Shown: piece after piece, positions 63,703 through 64,000 of the stretch
Position numbering within the stretch: position 1 is the first letter of the stretch
Layout of the letters: each line of letters starts with the position of its first letter
Source: Oscillospiraceae bacterium
Lineage (GTDB): Bacteria > Bacillota > Clostridia > Oscillospirales > Ruminococcaceae
Direction: 5' to 3'
Assembly: GCA_015067145.1 (NCBI GenBank)
Contig: SVNA01000002.1
Span: 119,783 to 183,782, forward strand
Length of the DNA stretch: 64,000 bases
The notes under the pieces: model-generated
Seen by the model: the letters and a program-made list of their open reading frames with translations, nothing else
What the model was told of the DNA's origin: nothing
The model's database searches: none
Made by a program: the position numbers and the translations under genes

Positions 63703-64000
63703 GAAAAATAATCGGGCTGATGCCCGATTATTTTTTTTGCAATTAAGCGGGGGAATCGAACCCGAGAGGGTTGCAGCGTAAAAAAAACAGTGTGGTACAC
63801 TGTTTTTAGCTGCAAGAGCCGAGCGAACCAAGCGAGGCCAGGCAGTATGCAAGGCGAAGCCGCCGCAGACGGTGATTCCCCTATGGGTCACCAGAAAAAT
63901 AATCGGGCTGATGCCCGATTATTTTTTTTGCAATTAAGCGGGGGAATCGAACCCGAGAGGGTTGCAGCGTAAAAAAAACAGTGTGGTACACTGTTTTTAG
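63703..64000 (+). repeat. Tandem tRNA-tail repeat behind tRNA-Glu (CTC), with element Y
   Basis: Unit 1 (63683-63873) and unit 2 (63874 to the window end) are offset by 191 bp. Each holds GATTCCCCTATGGGTCACCAG (the tRNA 3' end), a terminator AATAATCGGGC-TGAT-GCCCGATTATTTT, an antisense T-arm GGGGGAATCGAACCC and element Y (Y2 at 63762-63873: GAGAGGGTTGCAGCG, AAACAGTGTGGTACACTGTTT, GCAGACGG). Unit 2 is cut by the window edge. Confidence 0.85.

Overview
The window spans the chromosomal replication origin of a low-to-mid GC Firmicute, most likely a gut Clostridia member of the Oscillospiraceae/Ruminococcaceae type. This is inferred from the gene order rpmH-rnpA-yidD-yidC-jag | oriC | dnaA-dnaN-S4-recF-remB-gyrB-gyrA-mnmE-mnmG-rsmG-noc-parA-parB-serS, from the parS sites, from the BusR-like DnaA-trio origin, and from the many Clostridia-type membrane and LXG proteins. 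Most genes left of about 32.3 kb lie on the minus strand and most genes right of about 32.7 kb on the plus strand, so transcription mainly runs away from the origin.

Layout. 0-4 kb: a branched-chain amino acid ABC transporter (livK-livH-livM-livG, livG cut by the window edge). 4-9 kb: small membrane protein, DUF2142 membrane protein, a frameshifted MntR/DtxR-type regulator, a small CxxC thioredoxin-fold protein, and a GT2 polyprenyl-phosphate-type glycosyltransferase. 9-13 kb: L-asparaginase and a DUF4956-CotH-VTC operon. 13.3-16.6 kb: tRNA-Thr and tRNA-Tyr, a large membrane protein, MsrA and a small membrane protein. 16.7-18.9 kb: a three-gene LXG/T7SS-like operon whose large protein carries a 3'-end frameshift. 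19-27 kb: SDR oxidoreductase, exported protein, CofE-like ligase, and an RND exporter with its TetR regulator and a palindromic operator. 27.2-28.4 kb: a tandemly duplicated module of a 36-residue micro-ORF plus barstar, with no barnase beside it. 28.4-32.3 kb: RHH regulator, then jag, yidC, yidD, rnpA and rpmH. 32.3-34.4 kb: bipartite oriC around dnaA. 34.4-55.3 kb: replication, tRNA-modification and segregation genes. 55.9-60.3 kb: an amino-acid ABC transporter with an M20 amidohydrolase. 60.4-64 kb: small proteins, tRNA-Met, three tRNA-Glu genes and diaminopropionate ammonia-lyase.

The most unusual content is non-coding. Several families of structured intergenic repeats occur: family A (nine copies, about 165-315 bp), family B (four copies, about 105-170 bp), family C (three copies, about 60 bp), and small elements X and Y. 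X and Y occur both nested inside family A copies and immediately 3' of tRNA genes. At the tRNA sites they are bounded by an antisense T-arm fragment (clear at both tRNA-Glu sites, weak at tRNA-Tyr) and a second sense copy of that tRNA's 3' end. This looks like a small mobile or structured element class that targets tRNA 3' ends and hairpin repeats. All calls are from reading sequence only; no database search was run.
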